Below are positions 53,706 through 60,421 of a stretch of DNA of 64,000 bases, piece by piece (positions within the stretch are counted from its first letter, which is position 1; every line of letters begins with the position of its first letter). The position numbers and the translations under genes are program-made. Source of the stretch: Pseudoxanthomonas sacheonensis (GTDB lineage Bacteria; Pseudomonadota; Gammaproteobacteria; Xanthomonadales; Xanthomonadaceae); the NCBI RefSeq assembly GCF_010093305.1, contig NZ_PDWS01000006.1:1-64000 (forward strand). The letters are read 5' to 3'. The notes beneath the pieces were generated by a model. That model was given only the letters and a program-made list of their open reading frames with translations, was not told where the DNA came from and searched no databases.

Positions 53706-53764
53706 GATCAACGCCTGAAATGAGCTGGCACGCCAGGCGGCCAGGCTTGGATGGACTGTCAGTT
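53706..53764 (-). other. attC-like site 1
   Basis: 59 bp. On the minus strand: AACTGAC (degenerate RYYYAAC), then CCATCCAAGCCTGGCCGCC, TGGCGTGCCAGC, ATTTCAGGCGTTGATC ending in GTTGATC (GTTRRRY with one mismatch). It overlaps the TGA of the upstream gene and is 15 bp from the next ATG. ATTTCAGGCGTT is a common attC right half. Confidence 0.65.
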
Positions 53765-54175
53765 GCTGCTGATGTTCACATTCCACTCTTGAATGGGCAC
53801 GTCGGTGCGCTCCACGACAAGTTCTTCGATGATCTGCTGCTCCGTGGTCAGCTGCGTCTTCCCCTGCGCAACAGGCTCTACGGCGCTGTCCGCGTCGCGC
53901 CAGGCGACAGTGACCCGCAGATCCCATTGCTCGTTGGCAGAGTTGAAGCGTGGCCTGGACAAGCGCGCCCATAGAATACGGCCGTCTTTTATCTTGGCGC
54001 GCAAAAGCGGGATCCGGTTCTTCTCGAACAAGCCGATGAACTGCAGCTCTTTGCCGGGCTTGATCCAATAAGTCTGCTCGACGACGAAGGGACTACGTGC
54101 CGCTGGATCCTGCTGCGCGACCGCGCTCATCGGCACCAATGCGAAAGCAAGTAGGAGGGGGGCAATAAAACGCAT
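53759..54175 (-). CDS. Secreted hypothetical protein, likely cassette gene
   Basis: 138-aa protein: signal peptide (MRFIAPLLLAFALVPMSAVA-QQ), then VEQTYWIKPGKELQFIGLFEKNRIPLLRAKIKDGRILWARLSRPRF, which resembles the NIPSNAP/Dabb fold of the genes at 12.8-13.2 kb, followed by RVTVAWRDADSA and a tail. Function unknown. Flanked by attC-like sites 1 and 2 with starts and stops within a few bases, as for an integron cassette. Confidence 0.75.
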   Translation of the reverse strand: MRFIAPLLLAFALVPMSAVAQQDPAARSPFVVEQTYWIKPGKELQFIGLFEKNRIPLLRAKIKDGRILWARLSRPRFNSANEQWDLRVTVAWRDADSAVEPVAQGKTQLTTEQQIIEELVVERTDVPIQEWNVNISSN

Positions 54176-54194
54176 GCGACAGAATCTCCCTGGC

Positions 54195-54245
54195 GAATAA
54201 CGCCTGAATTCAGCTGAACCGGAGTGGGGTGGCGACTGGTTGTAA
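54195..54245 (-). other. attC-like site 2
   Basis: 51 bp. Minus strand: TTACAAC (AAC conserved), AACCAGTCGCCACC, ACTCCGGTTCAGCTGAATTCAGGC, then GTTATTC (GTT conserved). Right half CTGAATTCAGGCGTTAT is close to typical attC right ends. 135 bp downstream of the Hsp70-like gene and 20 bp upstream of the next ATG. Confidence 0.6.
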
Positions 54246-54379
54246 CTTTAGCCGAAGGCGAGCGCTTAGGCACGGCTTCATGACTTGAGTGAAGACCTTC
54301 GCTGACCAAGGTGAACGCCGACGCGAAAACATACCAATACGCAGCGGCGAGTCGGCGGGCGGTCAACGCCGGCCGGAAA

Positions 54380-55747
54380 TCAGTTCAACCCGCCCGGCGC
54401 GTGATCGGCCAGACCCGAAACGACTCCCAGCGAGGGATCCCCGAACACCAATCTCACATTGGGAAATGCTTCCCGCACGACCGCCTGCACATACGGCGCG
54501 CGCGACATGCCGCCGGTCAGGAAAATGCTGTCGGGGCGCGCTTCCAGCTCGCTCGCCACTTCGCGCAGCAGCCGTTCCAGCCGGCTCAGGAAATCCACGC
54601 TGGCGATCCGCAGGTCCTCGCGACTGGCGGCGACCGACAATGCCGCATCGATATAGTCCAGCGCATGCCGGCTGTCGTCCTGTTCGCTGAGCCGGATCTT
54701 CATGGACTCCACCGCGCGATACAAACGGGTGGTGCCGCCGTCGTGCTGCAAGGTCCGCAGCCGCGCGTTGTAAGGCGCGGGCACTTCGCTGAAATCGCGT
54801 TTGTGGAAGGCGCGCTGGCGCGGCATGTCCTGGACCATGGCCGCATCCACGAAATGATGCGCGGGCACGCGGGTATCGCCGCGCCCGAACAGCGGCATGA
54901 AGTGGGCCATGCTCAGGGCCAGGTCCACGTCGGTGCCGCCATTGGGCAGGCCCCAGGCGCGATGGATCACCGGCGCCTGGCTGCCGCCGACCTGCGCATG
55001 GGCGATATCGGTGGTGCCGCCGCCGACATCCACCACCAGCGTGGAATGCCGGGTATCGCTGCCAGTGTGGTAATGCAGCGCGGCGGCGGCGGTTTCTTCC
55101 AGGAAGTCCACCGCCTCGAAACCGGCGATCTGCGCGGCTTCGGCCAGGATATCCAGCGCCTGCTCGCCGCCTGCAGGACCCAGCGAACTGCGGAAGCGCA
55201 CCGGCCGCCCGATCGTGGCCAGGCGCACCTCGGTGCCCAGCTGCCCGCCGGCGGTCAGGCGAATATGTTCAAGAATCTGCGCGGCGATGCCGGTGATGGT
55301 CTTCCGCGCGCGCGGCAGCAGGTCGTAACCCAGCATCGATTTTGGCGACTGCACAAGGTGGCCGCTGCCTTCTTCCAGGTAACGGTCGATGGCGTCCTCG
55401 CCGAATACCGCATCGTCCAGATCCGCCGCCGCGCCCTCGGCTTCCTGCCTCTGCGCCTCCAGCCATTGCCGACGTACTATCTGCACGGCATCGCGGTGCA
55501 GCTGCGCATCGCTGCGCGGTATCACGCCGCTGCGCGTCTGCTCGGCCTTGGCCGCCCGCACCAGCGCCGCGACTTCGCCTTCCAGCGCGGTGGTCAGACG
55601 GAAATCGGCCGGGTCTGGCAAAGTGGTGGGGAAGAACACCGCGGTACGGAACTGCGGCAGTCCGCCGAAGCGGATGTGCTCCAGCCGCCCGCCAATGCGC
55701 GCTGCCGCAGCCGAGTAGCTGGTGCCGAAGTCGATGCCGATTCTCAT
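54380..55747 (-). CDS. Hsp70-family protein (YegD-like)
   Basis: 455-aa Hsp70-fold ATPase: MRIGIDFGTSYSAAA (phosphate 1), TLVVDVGGGTTDIAHAQVG (phosphate 2), and RPDSIFLTGGMSRAPYVQAVVREAFPNVRLVFGDPSLGVVSGLA (adenosine site). The C-terminal substrate-binding domain of DnaK is absent, as in YegD-type proteins. Start at ATG 55747; the frame upstream is not coding. It lies between two attC-like sites in the same orientation, so it may be a large cassette; base composition is like the chromosome, so it could also be a native gene. Confidence 0.88.
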   Translation of the reverse strand: MRIGIDFGTSYSAAAARIGGRLEHIRFGGLPQFRTAVFFPTTLPDPADFRLTTALEGEVAALVRAAKAEQTRSGVIPRSDAQLHRDAVQIVRRQWLEAQRQEAEGAAADLDDAVFGEDAIDRYLEEGSGHLVQSPKSMLGYDLLPRARKTITGIAAQILEHIRLTAGGQLGTEVRLATIGRPVRFRSSLGPAGGEQALDILAEAAQIAGFEAVDFLEETAAAALHYHTGSDTRHSTLVVDVGGGTTDIAHAQVGGSQAPVIHRAWGLPNGGTDVDLALSMAHFMPLFGRGDTRVPAHHFVDAAMVQDMPRQRAFHKRDFSEVPAPYNARLRTLQHDGGTTRLYRAVESMKIRLSEQDDSRHALDYIDAALSVAASREDLRIASVDFLSRLERLLREVASELEARPDSIFLTGGMSRAPYVQAVVREAFPNVRLVFGDPSLGVVSGLADHAPGGLN

Positions 55748-55848
55748 GGGGGATGGGGGCTTGCGCGCGGGGGCCGGCGATTCTACGCGGTACGGACGTG
55801 CGCGTCGCGAGGAGATCGCAATCCAGGCATGAGACTGGGAGAGGGCGG

Positions 55849-55907
55849 CATCAACGCGCGAATCGGGCCGGCCCGCTCCGCGGGTTCGGCTTGAAAGAGT
55901 TCTGGAC
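55849..55907 (-). other. attC-like site 3
   Basis: 59 bp. Minus strand: GTCCAGA (RYYY conserved), ACTCTTTCAAGCCGAACCCG, CGGAGCGGGCCGG, then CGCGCGTTGATG (GTTGATG, degenerate GTTRRRY). TTCAAGCCGA is the usual attC arm. It begins 2 bp after the stop of the VOC remnant. Confidence 0.65.
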
Positions 55908-55908
55908 C

Positions 55909-56034
55909 TCAATCCTCGGGCAGCAGCTGCGGATTCCACAAGACTTCCCACAAATGCTGGTCGGGATCTTGGAAGTATCCTGCGTAACCGCCCCAGGGCG
56001 TGTCATGGGCGGGCTTTACGATCACGGCGCCGGC
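55909..56034 (-). pseudogene. VOC-family C-terminal remnant
   Basis: 41 codons open on the minus strand ending in TGA: AGAVIVKPAHDTPWGGYAGY then FQDPDQHLWEVLWNPQLLPED. GGYAGYFxDPDxHLWEVxWNP is the C-terminal signature of glyoxalase/bleomycin-resistance proteins. The N-terminal two thirds are missing. It is in frame with, and directly follows, the TAG stop of the 130-aa gene, as if a cassette junction had been deleted. Confidence 0.85.
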
Positions 56035-56427
56035 CTAAATGCCTTTGGCGTCGGCGTAGGCGATCCAAGCGCCGCAGATCAGAACGAAATAGACCAGGCC
56101 GGCCACGGAAATTATCTGCGACCGCCGTAACTGCGGGTGGAGTTTTCCGACGCTTGCGGCGTACACCAGCAGACCGACCTTTCCGATGCTGCGGCCGTCA
56201 GCGGCGGCCTGCCCGGCAATCAGCATGAAGTGGTGCACGGCGAACACGAAAGGAAACAGAACAATGGCCTGGACGGCTGCGACCACCCACGCCACCGGAA
56301 ACCCGAACGGTTCACGGCCGAAAGCTTTGGCAAGCACGGGCTGCACGTCCGGCGAGAATACGGTGCCGATGAGCAGGATGTAGATCACCGCCGGAAGCGC
56401 ATAGCTCATTCTGCTTTTTCGAGGCAT
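56035..56427 (-). CDS. Hypothetical membrane protein, cassette gene
   Basis: 130-aa protein with three or four hydrophobic helices (YALPAVIYILLIGTVFS, VAWVVAAVQAIVLFPFVFAVHHFMLIA, VGLLVYAASVG, IISVAGLVYFVLICGAWIAYA). No family recognised. ATG 56427 (MPRKSRMSY) lies 20 bp after attC-like site 4; the longer open frame upstream reads through that site and the previous gene's end. Confidence 0.75.
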   Translation of the reverse strand: MPRKSRMSYALPAVIYILLIGTVFSPDVQPVLAKAFGREPFGFPVAWVVAAVQAIVLFPFVFAVHHFMLIAGQAAADGRSIGKVGLLVYAASVGKLHPQLRRSQIISVAGLVYFVLICGAWIAYADAKGI

Positions 56428-56446
56428 CGGTGATGATCCGTTTGGA

Positions 56447-56506
56447 GCCTTGCTATCCGGGTCAAGCCAGTCGGCGAAGCGATCGGCTTGGGGGGAATGG
56501 TCAGGC
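56447..56506 (-). other. attC-like site 4
   Basis: 60 bp. Minus strand: GCCTGAC (RYYYGAC), CATTCCCCCCAAGCCGATCG, CTTCGCCGACTGGCTTG, then GCAAGGC (degenerate GTTAGGC). CAAGCC/GGCTTG form a stem around CGCTTCGCC. Seven bp after the stop of the 107-aa gene. Confidence 0.65.
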
Positions 56507-56513
56507 ACTGCCT

Positions 56514-56837
56514 TCAGTCGCCTAGCGCGGCCCCTAGAAACAAGGCTGCGACGACGCCAATCAGAACCATAACCCACATTGGCGCTTTCTTTGCAGGCGG
56601 TGGCGCAGAGAGCTCTTCCTCGGAGAAAGCCCCCAGCTCGTGCAGAAGATCGACTGCGCGATCCCAATCCTCATCGCGCAACAGGTAGATGCGGCATTGG
56701 CGAATCATGAGTGGCGACCCGAGTCCGGAAGTGGCCGGATCTGTGTCCGAGGAGTAGTAGGGAATCTCCTCGCGGTCGAAGGTGAGGCAGATGAGCTGGG
56801 TAAAAGAAAGACTGCTTGTCGTGTAGAGGAGCTTCAT
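56514..56837 (-). CDS. Small protein with DUF2007-like domain and C-terminal helix, cassette gene
   Basis: 107-aa protein: MKLLYTTSSLSFTQLICLTFDREEIPYYSSD, RQCRIYLLRDEDWDRAVDLLHEL resembles DUF2007 ('putative signal transducing') proteins; then APPPAKK and a C-terminal membrane helix MWVMVLIGVVAALFLGAAL. Begins only 6 bp after attC-like site 5, so it lacks room for its own promoter. Confidence 0.75.
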   Translation of the reverse strand: MKLLYTTSSLSFTQLICLTFDREEIPYYSSDTDPATSGLGSPLMIRQCRIYLLRDEDWDRAVDLLHELGAFSEEELSAPPPAKKAPMWVMVLIGVVAALFLGAALGD

Positions 56838-56842
56838 GCAGG

Positions 56843-56902
56843 GCCTAAGGACTGAATTGATCCGGGCCGCGAAGCGGCTTGGGCTTGAATGGATTATCAG
56901 GC
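56843..56902 (-). other. attC-like site 5
   Basis: 60 bp, the best-preserved loop. Minus strand: GCCTGAT, AATCCATTCAAGCCCAAGCC, GCTTCGCGGCCCGG, TCAATTCAGTCCTTAGGC with CTTAGGC (one change from GTTAGGC). It overlaps the TGA of the GNAT gene. Confidence 0.75.
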
Positions 56903-57385
56903 ATGCCTTTCGAAACGCTGCTCATTGACCAGCTTCCCCCATTGATCGCCGGCTTGCTGGTGAACAAGCCGAAAGCCGTGCCTTTCATAGAGATGCCTGG
57001 CGGTCTCCAGGCCCTCGAAGGTCCACAGATACACGCGGCGGAAGCCTTGCGCAATGCAATGTTCCATGGCGTGGTCCATCAGTCTGCTTCCGATTCCTGT
57101 CCCGCGCGTTTCCTCGGACGCGATAAACCAGCGAAGGTGCGCGCCTTCTTCCTCGGCGCGCGACCCGTCTATGGCGATGGATCCTTGTATTCTGTTTCCT
57201 TCCACGGCCAGCCAGATTCCATCGCGCCCGGCCTGGTACTGCTCAAAGAAAGCGACCAACCCGCCGGCGACCTTCGCCTCGAAGGGAAGGCCAAACCCGA
57301 CAAGTCGGCTGTAGTAGTCGGCGTGGAGTTCGGTAATGCGCCCGATGCAGCCGGGCACATAGCCCTGTTGTACGGTGAGTGCCAT
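56897..57385 (-). CDS. GNAT-family N-acetyltransferase, cassette gene
   Basis: 162-aa acetyltransferase: HLRWFIASEETRGTGIGSRLMDHAMEHCIAQGFRRVYLWTFEGLETARHLYERHGFRLVHQQ. The RGTGIGS loop binds acetyl-CoA; conserved Tyr in LYERHGF. Substrate unknown. The start lies 12 bp after attC-like site 6. Aminoglycoside-type activity cannot be claimed, but GNATs are frequent in integron cassettes. Confidence 0.88.
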   Translation of the reverse strand: MALTVQQGYVPGCIGRITELHADYYSRLVGFGLPFEAKVAGGLVAFFEQYQAGRDGIWLAVEGNRIQGSIAIDGSRAEEEGAHLRWFIASEETRGTGIGSRLMDHAMEHCIAQGFRRVYLWTFEGLETARHLYERHGFRLVHQQAGDQWGKLVNEQRFERHA

Positions 57386-57396
57386 TGACGCGCCTT

Positions 57397-57459
57397 TGCG
57401 AACCTACCTGGACCAAGCCGAGTCGAGAAAGTGGGTTCGGTTTGAATGAATTTCCAGAC
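57397..57459 (-). other. attC-like site 6
   Basis: 63 bp. Minus strand: GTCTGGA, AATTCATTCAAACCGAACCC, CTTTCTCGACTCGGCTTGG, then GGTAGGTTCGCA with GTTCGCA. The AATTCATTCAAACCGA arm is near the classical attC arm, but both ends are altered. It starts 69 bp after the 361-aa gene stop. Confidence 0.65.
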
Positions 57460-57527
57460 TTTACCTCATGCAGGCCCCGGCGGATCGAAGCACCGTAGCC
57501 CGCTGCTGGTCCACGCGCGCCCGGTCT

Positions 57528-58613
57528 TCAAGAAAATGGAAGCGATGCATTCTTGGGAGCCAAGATGCTGCACCAATTGATTGCACTTGAGCTATAGGCA
57601 ATCACGTCGGCGCCATTGAACAGCACGTCAACCTTCTTCTCATCCAGACCGGACAGATTCTGCTTCGCCGTCAACGAAAACTCAGCGAATGGCTCCCCGT
57701 TATCAAGGCGGCAAAGAATAATTCCATTTCCTTTTGGAGGTCTTATCGCACAGTACTGATTGCAGTGACTGACCTGCAATGCGCCATGCGGCAAGGACAC
57801 CACCGACTCGGCCTCGAATCGGCTGACTGACGGTGCTTCTTCCTGCTCTTTGCCGGGAACAGGGCCGACCCACGTTTTATGATCTTGCTTGATGCCATAC
57901 CGGACGATGTAGTTGGCGTCACCTCTTGCAAGGGTCGCCTTTGTCGACTCACCCCCTATCGTATTGGCAATTATCTGGTCCCCGATGAGAGTCAATCCAC
58001 GGAGGTTCAGGAAACTCACAAGCGGAGGAAGATTTCCGCCCATTGCATCCAGAATTTTTCGGTCTTCCAACTCGCAGAGAGGAGAGTTCCAAAAGAAGTC
58101 CTGTCCATCGAACTCAAGGATGGTGAAATACCGCCCTACTCGTACGAAACCAGAATCAGAGAGTTTCACCAAAAATTGACTGCCGGACAGTTGGTGAACA
58201 GAAAGGATGGCCGGCATCCGTCGAAACTTGCCGTCGTTTTTTATGATCTTTTGATCATCCCGCAAAATCTCCCAATTGCGGACTCGATACGTTTTCTTGC
58301 GGTCAGAACGCCAATCGGGCCAGTGGTGGCAAAGATGGGAATCGAAGATCGCCACGCCGGTTGTCCAGCGAAACCATGGGTAGCTGTAAGTCGAATGCTC
58401 CAACTCGGCGATGAGGGGAGCGTCGATTATTTTGCCGCTTCGATCAAGCGTGTATATGGCCGGCGAATACGGATCTGCCGTGAGCTGACCGATCACGGCA
58501 AGTCTCTCGCTGTCGAAGTGCTCGATCCGCATCGTGCTGATCAGTCCATGGTCCAGCGGGATCGTCTTTACTATCTCTGTTCTTAGATCGAGGCGGTTGG
58601 TCATGGTATCCAT
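57528..58613 (-). CDS. Hypothetical protein, 361 aa, cassette gene
   Basis: 361-aa soluble protein with no signal peptide or membrane helix and no recognised domain. Composition is richer in Asn, Lys and Ile than neighbours and the DNA is less GC-rich, which suggests transfer. Repeated beta-strand-like patterns (AVIGQLTADPYSPAIYTLDRSG, FLVKLSDSGFVRVGRYFTILEFDG, GIILCRLDNGEPFAEFSL) hint at a beta-propeller. Lies between attC-like site 6 and a REP-type remnant. Function unknown. Confidence 0.7.
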   Translation of the reverse strand: MDTMTNRLDLRTEIVKTIPLDHGLISTMRIEHFDSERLAVIGQLTADPYSPAIYTLDRSGKIIDAPLIAELEHSTYSYPWFRWTTGVAIFDSHLCHHWPDWRSDRKKTYRVRNWEILRDDQKIIKNDGKFRRMPAILSVHQLSGSQFLVKLSDSGFVRVGRYFTILEFDGQDFFWNSPLCELEDRKILDAMGGNLPPLVSFLNLRGLTLIGDQIIANTIGGESTKATLARGDANYIVRYGIKQDHKTWVGPVPGKEQEEAPSVSRFEAESVVSLPHGALQVSHCNQYCAIRPPKGNGIILCRLDNGEPFAEFSLTAKQNLSGLDEKKVDVLFNGADVIAYSSSAINWCSILAPKNASLPFS

Positions 58614-58689
58614 CAGGAAGCTCCGTCTGCGAACGACTCATCCGCGAGTGGGCGGTCAAGAACCGCTGGTTCAGAAACCAGAATTTGGA

Positions 58690-58757
58690 AAATGTGCATG
58701 GGGAACTCTTGAAAGCTGCTGCGTTCTACCCGGGCTACGTCACTGCGCTCGCTCTAG
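58690..58757. repeat. REP remnant (gctgcgttctacccgggctacg)
   Basis: GAAAGCTGCTGCGTTCTACC CGGGCTACGTCACT is shared with 59584-59623, with a few changes, followed by an imperfect inverted copy (gctagccaggctgcg). It resembles the common proteobacterial REP motif 'ctgcgctctacccaggctacg'. Occupies the gap 58614-58771 with nothing else clear. Confidence 0.7.
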
Positions 58758-58771
58758 CCAGGCTGCGTAAC

Positions 58772-59428
58772 TTAGTCGTCCAAGCCAAACTCGTTGGGAA
58801 TTTCAGCCATAAGTCGTGTTAACACAGTGTTGGGCAAAGTTCCAGATTCCTGCAGGGGAAGCTGTTTTACATCGATAAAATCAACTAGCCGACAAGCTGA
58901 TGAGCTAATCGTAGCCGGCGCTTTAGAAAAATCCGTCACGCAGTTCAGTTGAACAACTATCAAATCAGCGTGGGAGTTTGACTCCATACTGATTCGTCCA
59001 ACCCTTTTGCCAGCTATCTCCAGGGCGTTTGGCGCGCAGAAGCTAACCTGAAGTCGCGGCTGGAATGAACTGAGAACCCTAATCACAGCTGCGGCTGCGC
59101 GAGTAAGTTCGTCGTGAGAATCGACGATGGTACCAACGGCAAAGGCGAATGCTACTGTGAGTGATCCATGCGTAGCCCACCAAGCCTTTGGTATAGCTTT
59201 CGCACCTTTTCGACGTCCGCTGGTCTCGTCCCAGACGACTACCACGCCGGGAAGTAGCAGCCGACCACTGTTAAGTACTTGATTCGCTTTTTCAGAGACA
59301 GACGCCGCATTGGTAAAATAGAGCGCATGTTCAAGTGCTCCAATTGTGGGCGCAACAAACCCTTCGGCGTCTACCTGGTCTGCGTCTTCGCGCAGCACCC
59401 CCTCACTGGGCCGCTTCTTTCGTAACAT
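58772..59428 (-). CDS. Biotin/lipoate-ligase-fold-like protein, cassette gene
   Basis: 218-aa protein not matched to a named family. Residues about 60-165 follow the layout of the BirA catalytic domain: VVWDETSGRRKGAKAIPKAWWATHGSLTVAFAF (in place of the GRGRRG loop), LQVSFCAPNALEIAGKRVGRISME (in place of KWPNDLxxxxRKLAGILxE, Lys kept) and DLIVVQLNCVTDF (in place of the QIVIGAGINM strand). Key Gly-Arg-rich and Trp-Pro-Asn-Asp residues are changed, so normal ligase activity is doubtful. Lower GC than its surroundings. It follows attC-like site 7 after about 200 bp. Confidence 0.65.
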   Translation of the reverse strand: MLRKKRPSEGVLREDADQVDAEGFVAPTIGALEHALYFTNAASVSEKANQVLNSGRLLLPGVVVVWDETSGRRKGAKAIPKAWWATHGSLTVAFAFAVGTIVDSHDELTRAAAAVIRVLSSFQPRLQVSFCAPNALEIAGKRVGRISMESNSHADLIVVQLNCVTDFSKAPATISSSACRLVDFIDVKQLPLQESGTLPNTVLTRLMAEIPNEFGLDD

Positions 59429-59583
59429 TACTTTAGACCCTATCTAATAAACTGTCGTGCTTGCGAGAACTCTGTAGGGACGCCGATATCGGAACACCGC
59501 CGTTCCAGAGTTGTCTATCGAAGTGGACTGGCTACATGGGGCATCTGTATGTCAGATCAAAAGCCCCGGCTTGACCAGATTCG

Positions 59584-59623
59584 CCGTTGAAAGCCGCTGC
59601 GCTCTACCCAGGCTACGTCACTC
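59584..59623. repeat. REP remnant, second copy
   Basis: CGTTGAAAGCCGCTGCGCTC TACCCAGGCTACGTCACT, matching 58703-58743 with three changes. The gap 59429-59702 otherwise holds attC-like site 7 and an inverted pair AACTCTG/CAGAGTT near 59470-59510 that may be a decayed site. Confidence 0.65.
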
Positions 59624-59632
59624 TGACATGAG

Positions 59633-59694
59633 GTCTAACCTAAAAAATAGTTAGAAGCCGCGAAGCGGCCTTGGATTGAACTATCTAGTAGATC
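59633..59694 (-). other. attC-like site 7
   Basis: 62 bp. Minus strand: ATCTACT (degenerate RYYYAAC), AGTTCAATCCAAGGCCGC, TTCGCGGCTTCTAAC, TTTTTTAGGTTAGAC ending in a perfect GTTRRRY (GTTAGAC). It starts 8 bp after the stop of the 152-aa gene. Confidence 0.7.
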
Positions 59695-59702
59695 TTATGC
59701 GA

Positions 59703-60161
59703 CTAAATCAAGGTCGCATCAAGCTTCTTGCGAAACAGATCTTCAATTCCATCGAAGAAAAATTGCAAATTGTCTTCCGGACCATTGGTGGCACGCCCAT
59801 GTACTTTTCCCATGGCACAGAATCCAATCTGACAATCTGGCTCCCCAATGACGAGAACGAATGGATTCTGCTCGTCGCCTCTTAAGTACCTCCCGCCATA
59901 CTGTCTTCTGGCACACTCAAATACATAGGCTGAGGCCAGAAAATGAAGGTCTTCTGGAAGCGGCGCCTTCTGCGAGTAGAAATCCTGAAGAACCTTATCA
60001 ACCAACGTTATAGATTCTCTACCAAAGTCGAGTTTATCCGCGTCAATTGGGGAGCCATCTCCGCGAAATGCTTCGATGAAATCATTTGCTTGGGACGCCA
60101 TGCCCTCTTCAAGTGAGGCGGGCATTTTCGGTTTTCTGCGGAAAATATCAAAGATACTCAT
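59703..60161 (-). CDS. Hypothetical protein, 152 aa, first array gene
   Basis: 152-aa protein: MSIFDIFRRKPKMPASLEEGMASQANDFIEAFRGDG at the N-terminus, HFLASAYVFECARRQYGGRYLRGDEQNPFVLVIGEPDCQIGFCAMGKVHGRATNGPEDNLQFFFDGIEDLFRKK. Type and style recall immunity-like or SUKH-like small proteins, but no family is assigned. ATG 60161 has AGGAAG upstream; a longer frame to 60284 lacks one. AT-richer than the chromosome. Outermost gene of the array on the high-coordinate side. Confidence 0.7.
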   Translation of the reverse strand: MSIFDIFRRKPKMPASLEEGMASQANDFIEAFRGDGSPIDADKLDFGRESITLVDKVLQDFYSQKAPLPEDLHFLASAYVFECARRQYGGRYLRGDEQNPFVLVIGEPDCQIGFCAMGKVHGRATNGPEDNLQFFFDGIEDLFRKKLDATLI

Positions 60162-60357
60162 CAGTCTTCCTGAGTGATGGGTGTAAGTCCCAACACTATA
60201 TTGGCCCCCAATATGAGGCGGGATCAGATGATCTGCGTTGACGACACTCACGGTCAATATCAATAAATTGCGTAGCATGGCCAATACTTTCCCGTCTTCC
60301 GAGACGTGAAAGCCAGGAAGATGATTTGAGAAAGATGGATTGAACTGCGGACATTTG

Positions 60358-60387
60358 AGATATCACCGCAGCTCTGCGGCGATATCT
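60358..60387 (-). terminator. Hairpin after the GH5 gene
   Basis: AGATATCACCGCAG / CTGCGGCGATATCT, 14-bp arms with one mismatch and a 2-base loop, 35 bp downstream of the GH5 stop on the minus strand. Weak U-tract. The rest of the 260-bp gap 60162-60421 shows only AGTTCAATCCA (60335-60345), shared with attC-like site 7. Confidence 0.6.
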
Positions 60388-60421
60388 GTACAGCATCACG
60401 GGGCGTTTCGGACTTCCCGAA

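Larger units (their letters stand above)
53706..59694 (-). mobile_element. Integron cassette array without integrase (CALIN-like)
   Basis: Seven attC-like sites of 51-63 bp, all in the same orientation, alternate with small minus-strand genes that begin 6-20 bp after a site in five cases. No intI gene exists within the window on either side (mgsA/benE to the left, GH5 and gltDB to the right). By definition a cluster of attC sites lacking an integrase is a CALIN. An integrase further away, outside the window, is not excluded. Confidence 0.65.

Noticed and set aside
56845-57054. Small minus-strand frame ending in NPFKPKPLRG, with similar FKPNP and FNPRPLRG tails after other genes
   Set aside because: The similar 'tails' are translations of the attC-like sites, which lie just after gene stops; they are not a protein motif.
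58628-58687. Possible eighth attC-like site before the 361-aa gene (GTTCGCA end)
   Set aside because: Only the GTTCGCA end matches site 6; no TTCAAGCC arm or stem is recognisable.
58628-58757. Plus-strand frame reading KNRWFRNQNLENVHGELLKAAA with a partial duplicate at 59.6 kb
   Set aside because: No start codon with a ribosome site; the shared part is a REP-type repeat read in one frame.
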